A stretch of DNA of 64,000 nucleotides from FEN-987 sp964598845 (GTDB lineage: Archaea > Thermoproteota > Bathyarchaeia > 40CM-2-53-6): positions 186,001-250,000 of the forward strand of contig CAZRDM010000001.1 of the NCBI GenBank assembly GCA_964598845.1, written 5' to 3'. Made by a program: the position numbers and the translations under genes. How positions within the stretch are numbered: position 1 is the stretch's first letter; every line of letters starts with the position of its first letter. Under the pieces are notes generated by a model that saw only the letters and a program-made list of their open reading frames with translations, was not told the origin of the DNA and ran no database searches. Shown piece after piece: positions 49,990 to 58,780 of the stretch.

Positions 49990-51087
49990 ATGGTTCTCTC
50001 TCTAGCCAAGGATGATGTTGAGAAACTGATCGTGGGCACGACCATCATGGGGACGGGTGGAGGAGGCGACCCGAAGGAAGGCTTGGCAATGCTTCTCGGA
50101 GACCTCGAGTCGGGTAGGAGGCTAACTCTCTCAGACCCTGACGAGGTTGACCCTAACAGCATGGTGGTCTGCGCGTACTTCTGCGGATCAATCACAGCTC
50201 CCAAGAAAGGGCGAACGAAGACTCGGCATGAACAAATAGAGCCCCACATGGCAACAGCACTCACCGTTGCGGAGAAGATCCTCGACGCCAAAATCTCATG
50301 CATCCTACCGACAGAGCTTGGTGGAAACAATACGGCCGTGGCTTTCCATCTCGCCAGCCTACTAGGCATGTCGGCTCTCGATGCCGATCAATGTGGCCGA
50401 TCGGCGCCCGAATTGATGCAATCGAGCTATCAGATTCATGGAGTCGAAGCTTACCCGTCTGTTACTGTGGACGCGTCCGGAAACATTGTGGTTGTCGAGA
50501 GATACGCGAACGCCGACCGATATGAGGCGATTGTGCGAAATTTGGCGGTCGTGGCAGGTGGATCGGTCTTCGTACTGGACAGCCCCGTCAAGAATGAGAA
50601 GGCCAAGCAATTGGCCATAACCCGCACGGTCACCAAGGCCATGCGACTCGGAGAATGCGTTATCGAAGCCAACAAGACGGATATGCATCCCGTGAAGGAA
50701 TTGCTGAAGGCATCGGAGGGCTTCGAGCTATTCAAGGGAAAGGTCTCATCATTCAAACTTGATGAGAAAAGGGGCTTCCTAGTTGGGGAGACAAACTTTG
50801 TTGGAGACGGCGCATGGACGGGACATCGCTTCAAGATCTGGGTGAAGAATGAGAATATCGTCGCTTGGAGAGATGGAAAGGTCATCGCCACATCTCCAGA
50901 CCCGATAATCGTCCTCGACCAGAAAGGCTACGGCGTGACAAACAGTGAAGTGAGGAAAGGCCTCAAAGTCTCGATCATTGGAATGAAGACTGAACCAATC
51001 TGGCGAACAGAGAAGGGACTGCAGCTCTTTGGACCGAGACACTTCGGCTTCAAGTTCAACTACGAGCCGATAGAGAAACTCGTTTAG
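49990..51087 (+). CDS. DUF917 / S-methyl-thiohydantoin desulfurase family protein
   Basis: A 365-residue protein of the DUF917 family. It has VGTTIMGTGGGGDPKEGLAM near the N-terminus, ISCILPTELGGNNTAVAFHL, LGMSALDADQCGRSAPELMQ and a C-terminal beta domain (FVGDGAWTGHRFKIWVKNEN, PDPIIVLDQKGYGVTN). DUF917 proteins often sit next to hydantoinase/oxoprolinase genes, and one branch acts on S-methyl thiohydantoin. Here it is followed by an AroM-like gene and flanked by racemases, consistent with cyclic-amide metabolism. No hydantoinase is found in the window. Confidence 0.85.
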   Translation: MVLSLAKDDVEKLIVGTTIMGTGGGGDPKEGLAMLLGDLESGRRLTLSDPDEVDPNSMVVCAYFCGSITAPKKGRTKTRHEQIEPHMATALTVAEKILDAKISCILPTELGGNNTAVAFHLASLLGMSALDADQCGRSAPELMQSSYQIHGVEAYPSVTVDASGNIVVVERYANADRYEAIVRNLAVVAGGSVFVLDSPVKNEKAKQLAITRTVTKAMRLGECVIEANKTDMHPVKELLKASEGFELFKGKVSSFKLDEKRGFLVGETNFVGDGAWTGHRFKIWVKNENIVAWRDGKVIATSPDPIIVLDQKGYGVTNSEVRKGLKVSIIGMKTEPIWRTEKGLQLFGPRHFGFKFNYEPIEKLV

Positions 51088-51123
51088 TGAGAATGTGTCT
51101 GGAAGAACTGTAAAGGAAGAAAG

Positions 51124-51780
51124 TTGAAGATAGGTTTCCTCACAATCGGGCAGAGTCCTCGCCCAGAGATTCTAACAGATCTACCTGAGTCTCTGGGTTT
51201 TCTTGAGGTCGTAGAGGCGGGTGCATTAGATGATCTCTCAGCGAAAGATATTGAATCCCTTGGACCGAAGGGAAATGAAACAGTCTACGTTTCCACCACC
51301 AGAGATGGCTCTCAGGTGCTCATCGCGGAGGAACGTCTTGTCCCTCTCCTGCAAGAAAAAGTCAAGTTGCTCCGAAACCAAGGCGCCGAGACGATAGTCT
51401 TACTTTGCTCTGGAGAATTCGATCTTGGAGCACATGGGATTCTGCTCCCAAGCAGGATCCTAAGGAACTCTGTGGATTCTGTGCTAAATCGGAAGGGCAG
51501 ACTCGGTATCCTCATCCCGGAAGAAGCACAGTTCCGGCAGGCAGAGAAATACTGGTCAGAATTCGCCGAGGAAGTGAAGGTTTCCAGCTTTTCACCGTAC
51601 GTCGATTCGATCGAGGTGCTGCAGACTTCTTCAAAGGCACTAGTTGAAACGGATTTGATAGTCATGGATTGCATGGGCTATAGTAGGGAGCATAAGAAGG
51701 TCACCAGACAAGTTACGAGAAGACCTGTCATAGCAGCAAGGACTGTGACTTTCCACTTTTTGGAGGAACTGATCCTGTGA
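51124..51780 (+). CDS. AroM-like protein
   Basis: A 218-residue protein that starts KIGFLTIGQSPRPEILTDLP, the conserved AroM N-terminus. It continues with EVVEAGALDDLSAKDIESLG, IVLLCSGEFDL (a conserved Cys), RLGILIPEEAQF and LIVMDCMGYSREHKKVTRQV (second Cys). AroM-type proteins belong to the Asp/Glu racemase-like superfamily, but their activity is unknown. The gene starts with TTG 36 bases after the DUF917 gene. AroM, DUF917 and racemases recur together in bacterial clusters, as far as I know. Confidence 0.85.
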   Translation: MKIGFLTIGQSPRPEILTDLPESLGFLEVVEAGALDDLSAKDIESLGPKGNETVYVSTTRDGSQVLIAEERLVPLLQEKVKLLRNQGAETIVLLCSGEFDLGAHGILLPSRILRNSVDSVLNRKGRLGILIPEEAQFRQAEKYWSEFAEEVKVSSFSPYVDSIEVLQTSSKALVETDLIVMDCMGYSREHKKVTRQVTRRPVIAARTVTFHFLEELIL

Positions 51781-51789
51781 GCACTCAGA

Positions 51790-52719
51790 TTAGGAGTTGC
51801 TGCTGCCGTACCTTCTCAGCATCTCCTCCGTGAATTCCCTAACCATATCATCCATGAACTTCACGAACTCTTCCTCGGAAACCATCACTCTATCTAAGTT
51901 CTCGTTGATCTTCCTCTTCGCTTGGAGCAGGAATTCATCGCGCTTTAGGAGGTTGCTTCTGGAGTAAAGGTCGGCAAGTCTGGTGACCGCGTCCATAAGC
52001 CTCAGTGGACCGTACATTTGCGGTTCTTCAACGCATCCTCTAGCCGCTGTCAGAAGGAAAAGAGCCAATTCGAAGATAACCTCTTCCAACGTGGTGGGTT
52101 GCTTCTTCAGATGAGCCTCACCCGAGTAATCGCCTTCTCCGGCTTTCCAGCATCGTCCGTATCTATCACGATACGTGAGCTTGCCACCTTTCCTCTTTCT
52201 TATCGGAGGCGGTTCATCCCTAGCTGGATAACCGAGCGATACTACCAACTCTGTTCGGCATTCCTCCGGTAACTCTAGAATTCTCTTGAGCGCGGTTTCA
52301 GAGTAGGATTTGATGAATGAAGCACCGAGTCCGAGAGCATACGCCGCCAACACGACATTTTCCGCGGCTGCTCCTGCGTCGTACATGGCACATTGATCCA
52401 TCCCCAGTTTTCCGAGCCCTTTCTCAGCGATTCTCAAATCTGTACATACGATGATGGCTGCAGAGCTGTCGCCGAAGTAGCCGGGCGAGGCAAGCTTGAG
52501 CACTCTCAACCGGGCAGGATCTTTGACAACGACAACAAACCTATGCGGGGAATTTCCTCCCGTCGGAGCTCTATGAGCCGCGTAGGCCAGCTTATCCAAG
52601 ACTTCATCGGGAATCGACTTTGGCTCAAAATGTCTGCAAGCATGTCTATTCTTCAGAACTGCGAAGAGATCTGAGTTCCTCAAGACGGAATCACCTGCTC
52701 TAACACTCTTGGACTTCAT
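51790..52719 (-). CDS. Nitroreductase-family protein with helical C-terminal extension
   Basis: A 309-residue protein. Residues about 15-195 are a nitroreductase domain: LKNRHACRHFEPKSIPDEVL, RAPTGGNSPHRFVVVV (FMN binding), DAGAAAENVVLAAYALGLGA and LVVSLGYPARDEPP. The remaining 110 residues are helical (TTLEEVIFELALFLLTAARG, YGPLRLMDAVTRLADLYSRS), resembling a separate DUF6092-like domain found alone in other organisms. The FMN domain would use NAD(P)H or F420H2 to reduce nitro, quinone or enone groups. Convergent with AroM and only nine bases from it. Confidence 0.82.
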   Translation of the reverse strand: MKSKSVRAGDSVLRNSDLFAVLKNRHACRHFEPKSIPDEVLDKLAYAAHRAPTGGNSPHRFVVVVKDPARLRVLKLASPGYFGDSSAAIIVCTDLRIAEKGLGKLGMDQCAMYDAGAAAENVVLAAYALGLGASFIKSYSETALKRILELPEECRTELVVSLGYPARDEPPPIRKRKGGKLTYRDRYGRCWKAGEGDYSGEAHLKKQPTTLEEVIFELALFLLTAARGCVEEPQMYGPLRLMDAVTRLADLYSRSNLLKRDEFLLQAKRKINENLDRVMVSEEEFVKFMDDMVREFTEEMLRRYGSSNS

Positions 52720-52886
52720 ATTGCATATAGTATTTCGGACATTGGGGATGTGCTGATAGCGATGTGCAACCTGTTACGAGTTGTCTCAAACCGGAGAACA
52801 AAGTTCGGTGAACTCTTGCATACTATCGAAAACAGCTATCTACTGGCACGCAGCCTATCAGTGGATTCGGGGAAGACTGATCTGGA

Positions 52887-53660
52887 ATGCCACCGCGAAT
52901 CCTCGTAATCAGCCCCATCACGTTGAAAATCTTCGACAAATTCAATGAGCAGTACCTTGGTGAAAGACTTTCACCAGATTTCCAAGTGGCTGTGGAGAAT
53001 CTAGAGTTCGGCACTGAAACGATTGAGAGCTACTACGATGAAATCCTCGTTTCCCCCTATGTTGTCGAGAAGGTCTTGGCAGCGGAGCGACGCGGATTCG
53101 CGGCTGTCGTCATCAGTTGCTTCATGGATCCCGGAGTCCAGGCCAGCCGTGAGGTTGCACGCATACCTGTTGTGGGCCCTGGGGAAGCCTCGATGCTATT
53201 CGCTTTGCTGCTCGGTGAGAGTTTCAGCATTCTAGATGTGGGAGCCGAACGTTATCGCCGCTACACACCTCCTCGCCAAGTAAGGGCCCTAGGCCTTCAA
53301 TCCCGTTTCAGATCTGCATGGGGAACCGGGATCCTCGTTGCCGAGATAGGATCTGAACCCGACAGGATAGCGGAGGATGTCATATCTGTCGGAAAACAAA
53401 TCCAGGAAGAAGATCAGCCCGACGTGTTAATCCTCGGTTGCACCGGTCTCTCTACCGTCGCAGATCGTGTGACCAAAGCGCTGGATATTCCTGTCATTGA
53501 TCCATCTATTGCCGCACTCCGAATGGCTGAGGCGCTCGTGAGGTCAGGTTGGCTTCACAGTCGCAAAGCATATCCTGCTCCTTCCAAGAAGTCAAGAAAA
53601 ATGCCTCAGCCATATCGTCTCTACGGCGAGGGCTTAATTGAGCCCTCAGTGCACAGGTGA
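52887..53660 (+). CDS. Asp/Glu/hydantoin racemase superfamily protein (second copy)
   Basis: A 257-residue protein with the same fold as the protein at 43507. The catalytic Cys pair is in VVISCFMDPGVQASREVARI and LILGCTGLSTVADRV. It has SPITLKIFDKFNEQYL at the N-terminus and a C-terminal extension (SRKAYPAPSKKSRKMPQPYR). The two copies share the tail pattern S-K/R-KA-x-P-x-P but differ elsewhere, so they probably act on related substrates. It is followed by a convergent DMT transporter. Maleate isomerase is an alternative activity. Confidence 0.82.
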   Translation: MPPRILVISPITLKIFDKFNEQYLGERLSPDFQVAVENLEFGTETIESYYDEILVSPYVVEKVLAAERRGFAAVVISCFMDPGVQASREVARIPVVGPGEASMLFALLLGESFSILDVGAERYRRYTPPRQVRALGLQSRFRSAWGTGILVAEIGSEPDRIAEDVISVGKQIQEEDQPDVLILGCTGLSTVADRVTKALDIPVIDPSIAALRMAEALVRSGWLHSRKAYPAPSKKSRKMPQPYRLYGEGLIEPSVHR

Positions 53661-53755
53661 TGTTTTCCTCAAGTCAACCTCAGCTAACGTTTGATCTCCA
53701 CCAGAACTGAGTGCGAGCGGTAAGATATCTGAACGTGGGCTGCCGCACTCTTTCG

Positions 53756-54616
53756 CTAGGAGATCGCTGACAGTAATGCGACTCCTAGAATAATGATGCC
53801 GATACCTAATCTCTGATGAAAGAGCACACGCTCATTCAGAAAGATGTGAGCGAGGATTATCGTGACGGCAGATGAGGAAAGCGCTATTGGAGTAACAATC
53901 GCTACGAAGCCTTCTCGAAGCCCCATAAACCAGGCGAAGAAGGCAGAAACATCAATCAAACCCAAGAGAGCCATCTTCTTGTACATTCCTGAAGGTCTTG
54001 GAAGGGGCTGTGTACTGCCAATGAAGGGGATCAGACAGGCAAGGAGACCCAGCATAGAGAGACGTGACAAGGTGAAACCGAGCAGATAATGACCACTCTC
54101 TGCCACCCATTTTTGAAGGATTGTGTTACCTCCTCCCAGGAAGACCACGACCAAAACGAAGAGTATGCTTAGATTAGATGAGCCTGACCTCGTGTCCCGC
54201 CTCTCGAAAGCAGTCAGTAGCGTCCCCAAAAAGACAGAGGCGATGATGAAAATCTGGATGATGGTCAGCCTCTCTGACAAGACGAAGAGCGATAGTACCA
54301 CTGCGACAACGGTCAGACACGAGGTTAACGGCGAGACGACGCTGGCCTTTCCCAAGCTGAGCGCCTTATAGAACGCAAATAGAACAATGGCGGATAGACA
54401 TCCTGAAACGGCGCTCAAGAAGAGAAGCGACCGGTCCGGGGTTGCAAGGTCGTATACCAGTGTCAAGCCAATGTACAAGATCGATCCGATCACTTGTGAA
54501 ATGAAAACCGTCTGAAGAGCGTTGGCCTTAACCAAGATAGCCTTCGCTAGAAAATCGGCGAAGCCAAAGCCGAGCATTGCTGATACTCCAAAAAGTATGG
54601 AGACTAAGACGCTCAT
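53756..54616 (-). CDS. DMT-superfamily (EamA) transporter
   Basis: A 286-residue protein of about ten membrane helices in two EamA halves. The first half runs from AMLGFGFADFLAKAILVKAN to LFVLSERLTIIQIFIIASVF, the second from FLGGGNTILQKWVAESGHYL to IFLNERVLFHQRLGIGIIIL. Members export amino acids or other metabolites. It is a single gene on the minus strand next to the racemase, with about 150 bases between its start and the stop of the oxidoreductase gene upstream. Confidence 0.85.
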   Translation of the reverse strand: MSVLVSILFGVSAMLGFGFADFLAKAILVKANALQTVFISQVIGSILYIGLTLVYDLATPDRSLLFLSAVSGCLSAIVLFAFYKALSLGKASVVSPLTSCLTVVAVVLSLFVLSERLTIIQIFIIASVFLGTLLTAFERRDTRSGSSNLSILFVLVVVFLGGGNTILQKWVAESGHYLLGFTLSRLSMLGLLACLIPFIGSTQPLPRPSGMYKKMALLGLIDVSAFFAWFMGLREGFVAIVTPIALSSSAVTIILAHIFLNERVLFHQRLGIGIIILGVALLSAIS

Positions 54617-54765
54617 TCATGGTACACAATGGTAGCCGAATCGTTGCTCGCTGGTCTCTCCTAAGACTTAAGCCTACGTGATGAACCCTAGTCTTGAGAA
54701 GCGCTTTCATTCGCGCTCCCAGTACTTCGTTGCGAGGATCATTTCTCGAATTTAGCAAGGAGCCC

Positions 54766-56082
54766 TTAGATGGTTCCAATCGCAGCAGAGCTCTTCTCGA
54801 CTGCTCTCAGGCTTTCGCCGACTATCTCCGGTCGCCGTATGAGTCTTATTGCCTCTTCAAATGCGGGCAAGGGATACAGTTCTGCATGGCGGAGCATTGC
54901 CGCCACGGCGGTTACCGCTGCCTCCTTTCTGCTGACGCGGTTCAAGTCGAGGGGAACGATTTTCGCACGTGTCTCGACTGGGAGCAAGTCTTTTCGGATG
55001 TATAGCGTGTTCTCCCGTGCGAGCTTGGTGAATTGATGGCGGGCAAATTTCATGCCTTCAGGGGCTATCGCCAAGAAGATGTCGGGTTGGTCGATGCCAG
55101 TGTAGAAAATCTCTTCTGGGCTTAGAATGACTTCGCATACTGAATGGCCCGTCATTATTGTGACCGGGTAATCGTCGCGCCTAGTCGCCCAGAGTCCAGA
55201 TAGAGTCGCTCCTCTCCCGAGGAGTGCTGCGGTGGATACGACTTTCTGACCTGCAGCTCCTGCAATGAGGACGCGCACCGGTCGGTCCAGGCTAGAAATG
55301 AAACGGGTTTCCAGAGGTTCTGGCTTGAGAGTTGCCTTACCGATCTGTGATGATTCCTGTTTCCTGTAGGCCTCACCGTATTCCTCCCGTACTTCCTTGT
55401 GGATGATACCCGTGCGCAGACCGAGTGTTGCGATCAACCCTTCCAGGGTTCTTCGGTCGAATTTGTTGTTGGGGACATAGTATGCCGTGCAAAGCTCCCA
55501 GATGTCCAGAAGCGAGAAACCATCATTCATGATCGCTTGGGCTATTAGATCGGGCAACTGCTTGTCGAAGGCCGTCGTCCGAAGAACGAAGCTGGCTCCA
55601 TTTAGCGCCACCGTTCCAGCGATGTCTAATGGGCGTTCCAAGTTGCCCGCAAAAGTGGTGGATGTGATACCGCCATGGGGTGTCGTTACGGAGTGTTGAC
55701 CCCCAGTCATGCCGTAGTTGAAGTTGTTCAGTACGAGTACTGTGAGACCGATGTTCCTTCGGGCCGCATTCAGTAGGTGGTGCCCGCCAATACCGCATCC
55801 GCCATCTCCCATTATCACGATAACCTTGAGGTTAGGATTGGCAAGCTTCATTCCTTCCCCGTACGTCACGGCGCGTCCATGAAGCCCATGAAAGGCATTG
55901 GTGGCGAAGTATTGGTCTGAGAGGCCTGAGCAACCGATGTCCGTGACGATAACGACCTGATGTGGATCGAGCCGTAGCTTCGATAGTGCCGCGTTGAGGC
56001 CATCCATAATTAACGAGTGGCTGCAACCGGGACAGAAAGGATAGGGTAATTCGTTGCGATATGTGATGCTCTCAGCTTTCAC
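54766..56082 (-). CDS. 2-oxoacid:ferredoxin oxidoreductase, fused beta and gamma subunits
   Basis: A 438-residue fusion. Residues 1-255 are the TPP-binding beta subunit: YPFCPGCSHSLIMDGLNAAL (CxxC), VIVTDIGCSGLSDQYF, GDGGCGIGGHHLLNAAR (TPP motif), LNNFNYGMTGGQHSVTTPHG and a fourth Cys in WELCTAYYV, together giving a 4Fe-4S site. Residues about 268-438 are the gamma subunit: RVLIAGAAGQKVVSTAALLG and the PDIFLAIAPEGMKFARHQFT region. It works with the alpha subunit encoded upstream, whose stop it overlaps by four bases. It oxidises a 2-oxoacid to acyl-CoA and reduces ferredoxin. Confidence 0.9.
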   Translation of the reverse strand: MKAESITYRNELPYPFCPGCSHSLIMDGLNAALSKLRLDPHQVVIVTDIGCSGLSDQYFATNAFHGLHGRAVTYGEGMKLANPNLKVIVIMGDGGCGIGGHHLLNAARRNIGLTVLVLNNFNYGMTGGQHSVTTPHGGITSTTFAGNLERPLDIAGTVALNGASFVLRTTAFDKQLPDLIAQAIMNDGFSLLDIWELCTAYYVPNNKFDRRTLEGLIATLGLRTGIIHKEVREEYGEAYRKQESSQIGKATLKPEPLETRFISSLDRPVRVLIAGAAGQKVVSTAALLGRGATLSGLWATRRDDYPVTIMTGHSVCEVILSPEEIFYTGIDQPDIFLAIAPEGMKFARHQFTKLARENTLYIRKDLLPVETRAKIVPLDLNRVSRKEAAVTAVAAMLRHAELYPLPAFEEAIRLIRRPEIVGESLRAVEKSSAAIGTI

Positions 56083-57224
56083 AACAATACCTCCAAGATC
56101 TGCTGAGGGCTGATCAGTTCACCGTCGACCCTGTGCACGCCCACCACGTCTGGGCTTTTTGTGAAGCCAGTTCCGCAACTGACCAGACGCTCTAACTCTC
56201 GGCGATATTGCCCCAAGTTCAGTTCAGCGACCACCACACGCTCTATCCCGGTCAGAGCTTGCGTGATCGCGGTTTCAGGCACAGGCCAGATGGAGAAAGG
56301 TATGAGGTTTGAGACCTTCTTCCCCTTTCGTCGGGCGATCCTTACTGCCTCGACAGCGCTACGGGCAGTTATGCCGTAGCTAACCACTAGGGTTGTCGCC
56401 TCTGGTTCCAGATCTGAGGCCACTAATCCAATCTCGTCCCGATGCGCCTCAATCTTGGCGGCGAGATGTTCATTCAAACGGGCCACGTTAGGCGGATCCT
56501 TCGTCAGAAATCCCCGCTCGTCATGCGTAGAGCCAGTGAAGCGCACGAGATGCGGGCCACCTAGGGGAGAAAACGCTGGGACATCATCCAGACTGCTGAT
56601 CTGGTATGGGACGAATCTGTTGTCTCCAGCCATTTTTAACCCAGAGCCAGCTAGTTCGGCTCCGAAACCTTTCTCGTACCTAGCCATGTCGACGGTGCTC
56701 ATTGTGGCGACCACCTCCCGGTCCGTCAGCAGGAAGACTGGACATCGAAACCGCTCTGCCAACTGAAAGGAGCGGATTGTGAGATGGTAGCATTCGGGCG
56801 GGTTGGTAGGGGAGAGAGCGATGATCGGGTAGCCGCCCGCTGTGCCCCAACGTATGAACTGAACATCACCTTGACCTACGGTCGTGGCGCCGCCAGTCGC
56901 TGGCCCCAGTCGCATAACATCCACGATAACCAACGGGATCTCACCCATGATGGCCAAGCCGATGTTCTCACTGTAGAGACTCATGCCAGGACCGCTGGTC
57001 GCTGTCATGCACTTGGCTCCAGTCATGGCCGCTCCAATGCACATTCCAAGCGATGCGATCTCATCCTCTGCTTGGACGGCCACTCCTCTTACTTTCGGCA
57101 ACTCTCGAATCATGTGATGTAGGATCGGCGTTGCTGGGGTGATGGGGTAACCAGCGAAGAAGTTGCAGCCCGCTGCCAAAGCTCCCCTAGCGATGGCTTC
57201 TGCGCCGTCAATAAATTCACGCAT
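56079..57224 (-). CDS. 2-oxoacid:ferredoxin oxidoreductase alpha subunit
   Basis: 381 residues from ATG 57224 (MREFIDGAEAIARGALAAGC); the frame is open to 57341, but that extension is not conserved. It has FFAGYPITPATPILHHMI (2-oxoacid binding), QAEDEIASLGMCIGAAMTG, TATSGPGMSLYSENIGLAIM and SQL-type GQGDVQFIRWGTAGGYP. It ends with the C-terminal domain containing VVVAELNLGQYRRELERLV. No separate ferredoxin-like delta subunit is nearby. 2-oxoglutarate or branched-chain oxoacids are more likely than pyruvate from the subunit type, but this is not settled. Confidence 0.88.
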   Translation of the reverse strand: MREFIDGAEAIARGALAAGCNFFAGYPITPATPILHHMIRELPKVRGVAVQAEDEIASLGMCIGAAMTGAKCMTATSGPGMSLYSENIGLAIMGEIPLVIVDVMRLGPATGGATTVGQGDVQFIRWGTAGGYPIIALSPTNPPECYHLTIRSFQLAERFRCPVFLLTDREVVATMSTVDMARYEKGFGAELAGSGLKMAGDNRFVPYQISSLDDVPAFSPLGGPHLVRFTGSTHDERGFLTKDPPNVARLNEHLAAKIEAHRDEIGLVASDLEPEATTLVVSYGITARSAVEAVRIARRKGKKVSNLIPFSIWPVPETAITQALTGIERVVVAELNLGQYRRELERLVSCGTGFTKSPDVVGVHRVDGELISPQQILEVLL

Positions 57225-57585
57225 TTTAGACGCCTTCCCTGAATGAGTCCCGTATGCTGTACGTTCCCTTATTGTTGCTGTCCGCGTCTCAATCATTGTA
57301 ACGAGTTTTCGAGTTCCTAGATTGGCCGGACTACTCTTCATAAAGGACGTGCGATCTTTGACGCGACTGCTTCAGTAACTCAGATAGCGGCCCACCCAGC
57401 ATGTCTGACAACTCTCAGAACTCACTGCGACAGTGGCCGCACCGAGATTCAGATTACCTATTCCCATCTAACGAAATGCAGCAAGAAGCCGAATGTTCGT
57501 TTGTTTTCTACTTCGAAGATGTCCGTCACTTGGTTAAAGAGAAATGCATTGAGTGAACGAGGGACTCGGAACTCAGACTTCAGAC
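57225..57585. other. Intergenic stretch, little recognised
   Basis: About 360 bases between the oxidoreductase alpha start and the hydrolase cluster. It must contain the promoter of the alpha subunit gene, read leftwards. No RNA fold, repeat or coding frame with a recognisable pattern is seen. Confidence 0.4.
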
Positions 57586-57723
57586 TTAGACATCTTTGGA
57601 TGGCTCTTTGACTGCAATCCCCATGAGTTCCTTCTCATCATCTGACTTGTCCGGAATATCTCTGAACTTGAGAGGTTTGATCCAAGCGTGTCGTAGACTA
57701 GGTTCCTCTGCTCGTTGGAGATT
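57586..57723 (-). other. Start-less 45-codon frame overlapping the end of the deiminase-like gene
   Basis: The minus-strand frame reads EEPSLRHAWIKPLKFRDIPD followed by KSDDEKELMGIAVKEPSKDV and TAA at 57586. It looks protein-like and overlaps the last codons of the upstream gene in another frame, but contains no ATG, GTG or TTG before its midpoint. It may be the true C-terminus of the upstream enzyme reached by a frameshift, or a small gene with a non-standard start. Confidence 0.3.
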
Positions 57724-58738
57724 CTGTTAGGATCGGTCCGGGATCCCGTATTAACGGTGCGGTGGCGCAGTGTGGACCTCCTCCGACCTTGACGAACTCC
57801 ATCATTCCTACTGATATGACGTCCACGCCTTCTTTCTCAAGTCTTTTCCGAGTGACTGTGCAGCCCTCGAGCATCACTATCTTACCTGGTTCAAGAGCCA
57901 GAGTGTTGCATGCGTAGTCTCTTCCCTCTACGGGCGGCACTTCGATCATGTTGATTCTTCTTTGTTTGAGATATTCTAGAAAGTCGAAGGGCACTCCAGG
58001 CGGATACACCAACGCTAGTTCGGAATCAACATATCCGAAGACGCAGTCAAGATGAGCGAATCCTCCAGCAGGCCACTCGACGTTCTCAAGCCAGCCAGGT
58101 ATAGGGACGACTTGAATCTCCACAACTCCGACGGATTTGAGTATGACCGAGATCTGGTCGATTCCATCTTGGTTTGTTCTGATGCTCTTCCCAATGCATA
58201 CATGAGTCGGACCCAGCCAGACAACGTTTCCGCCCTCGAATGTGCCGTTCTGATGAACCGTGTAGAGAATCGGACAACCCAACTCCATGATTCTCTTTGC
58301 CCACCAGAACTCTGCGCCTCTGTCCCAGGGCAGGGACATGCGTCCAACTACTGCACCTCCATTCACTACTAAGCCGAAATCCCTTGTTCCCCAAAGCCCT
58401 TGTAGGATTCCGTATGGGCCTCTCGCGTCAGCGGGGGTATTCATGTGGTGAACACTTACGCCTTCCTTCCTTAGAACCTCAACGAAGTTGTCATGCTCTG
58501 CTCTGGCCTTCTCTATATCTACGCGGCCAGTGAGGCCATACCATTTCAACTCCTCAGGCGGTGGCGCAATCTCGGGACCGGGTCTCTGCACCATGACTTC
58601 TCTGAGCTTTCCAATCTCTGATTGAGCGCCCCAGGTCTTGCCCCATATGTGTGTTAGCTCATCAGAGTAGCTGAGAGCAATCGGGGACGCGGGTTTGGTT
58701 CTGTCGATCGCTTTTGCGGCAGCTACAACTTTATCCAT
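57698..58738 (-). CDS. Guanidine-modifying enzyme (arginine deiminase/amidinotransferase superfamily)
   Basis: A 346-residue beta/alpha propeller enzyme. It has LREVMVQRPGPEIAPPPEEL, FGLVVNGGAVVGRMSLPW, NGTFEGGNVVWLGPTHVCIG (acidic substrate residues), GGFAHLDCVFGYVDSELALV (catalytic His) and GGGPHCATAPLIRD with the catalytic Cys. Relatives hydrolyse arginine, agmatine or dimethylarginine, or transfer amidino groups. A nitrilase that could hydrolyse a carbamoyl product is encoded two genes upstream on the same strand. Arginine-type substrate is inferred only from family. Confidence 0.85.
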   Translation of the reverse strand: MDKVVAAAKAIDRTKPASPIALSYSDELTHIWGKTWGAQSEIGKLREVMVQRPGPEIAPPPEELKWYGLTGRVDIEKARAEHDNFVEVLRKEGVSVHHMNTPADARGPYGILQGLWGTRDFGLVVNGGAVVGRMSLPWDRGAEFWWAKRIMELGCPILYTVHQNGTFEGGNVVWLGPTHVCIGKSIRTNQDGIDQISVILKSVGVVEIQVVPIPGWLENVEWPAGGFAHLDCVFGYVDSELALVYPPGVPFDFLEYLKQRRINMIEVPPVEGRDYACNTLALEPGKIVMLEGCTVTRKRLEKEGVDVISVGMMEFVKVGGGPHCATAPLIRDPGPILTESPTSRGT

Positions 58739-58780
58739 CTTTATTCACGGCAGGCATGGGCTGAGCGTTGCTTGCTGAGT

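Noticed and set aside
57342..57580. Search for a tRNA, riboswitch or small RNA in the gap before the deiminase-like gene
   Set aside because: No acceptor pairing, T-arm motif or stable conserved fold could be found by eye.
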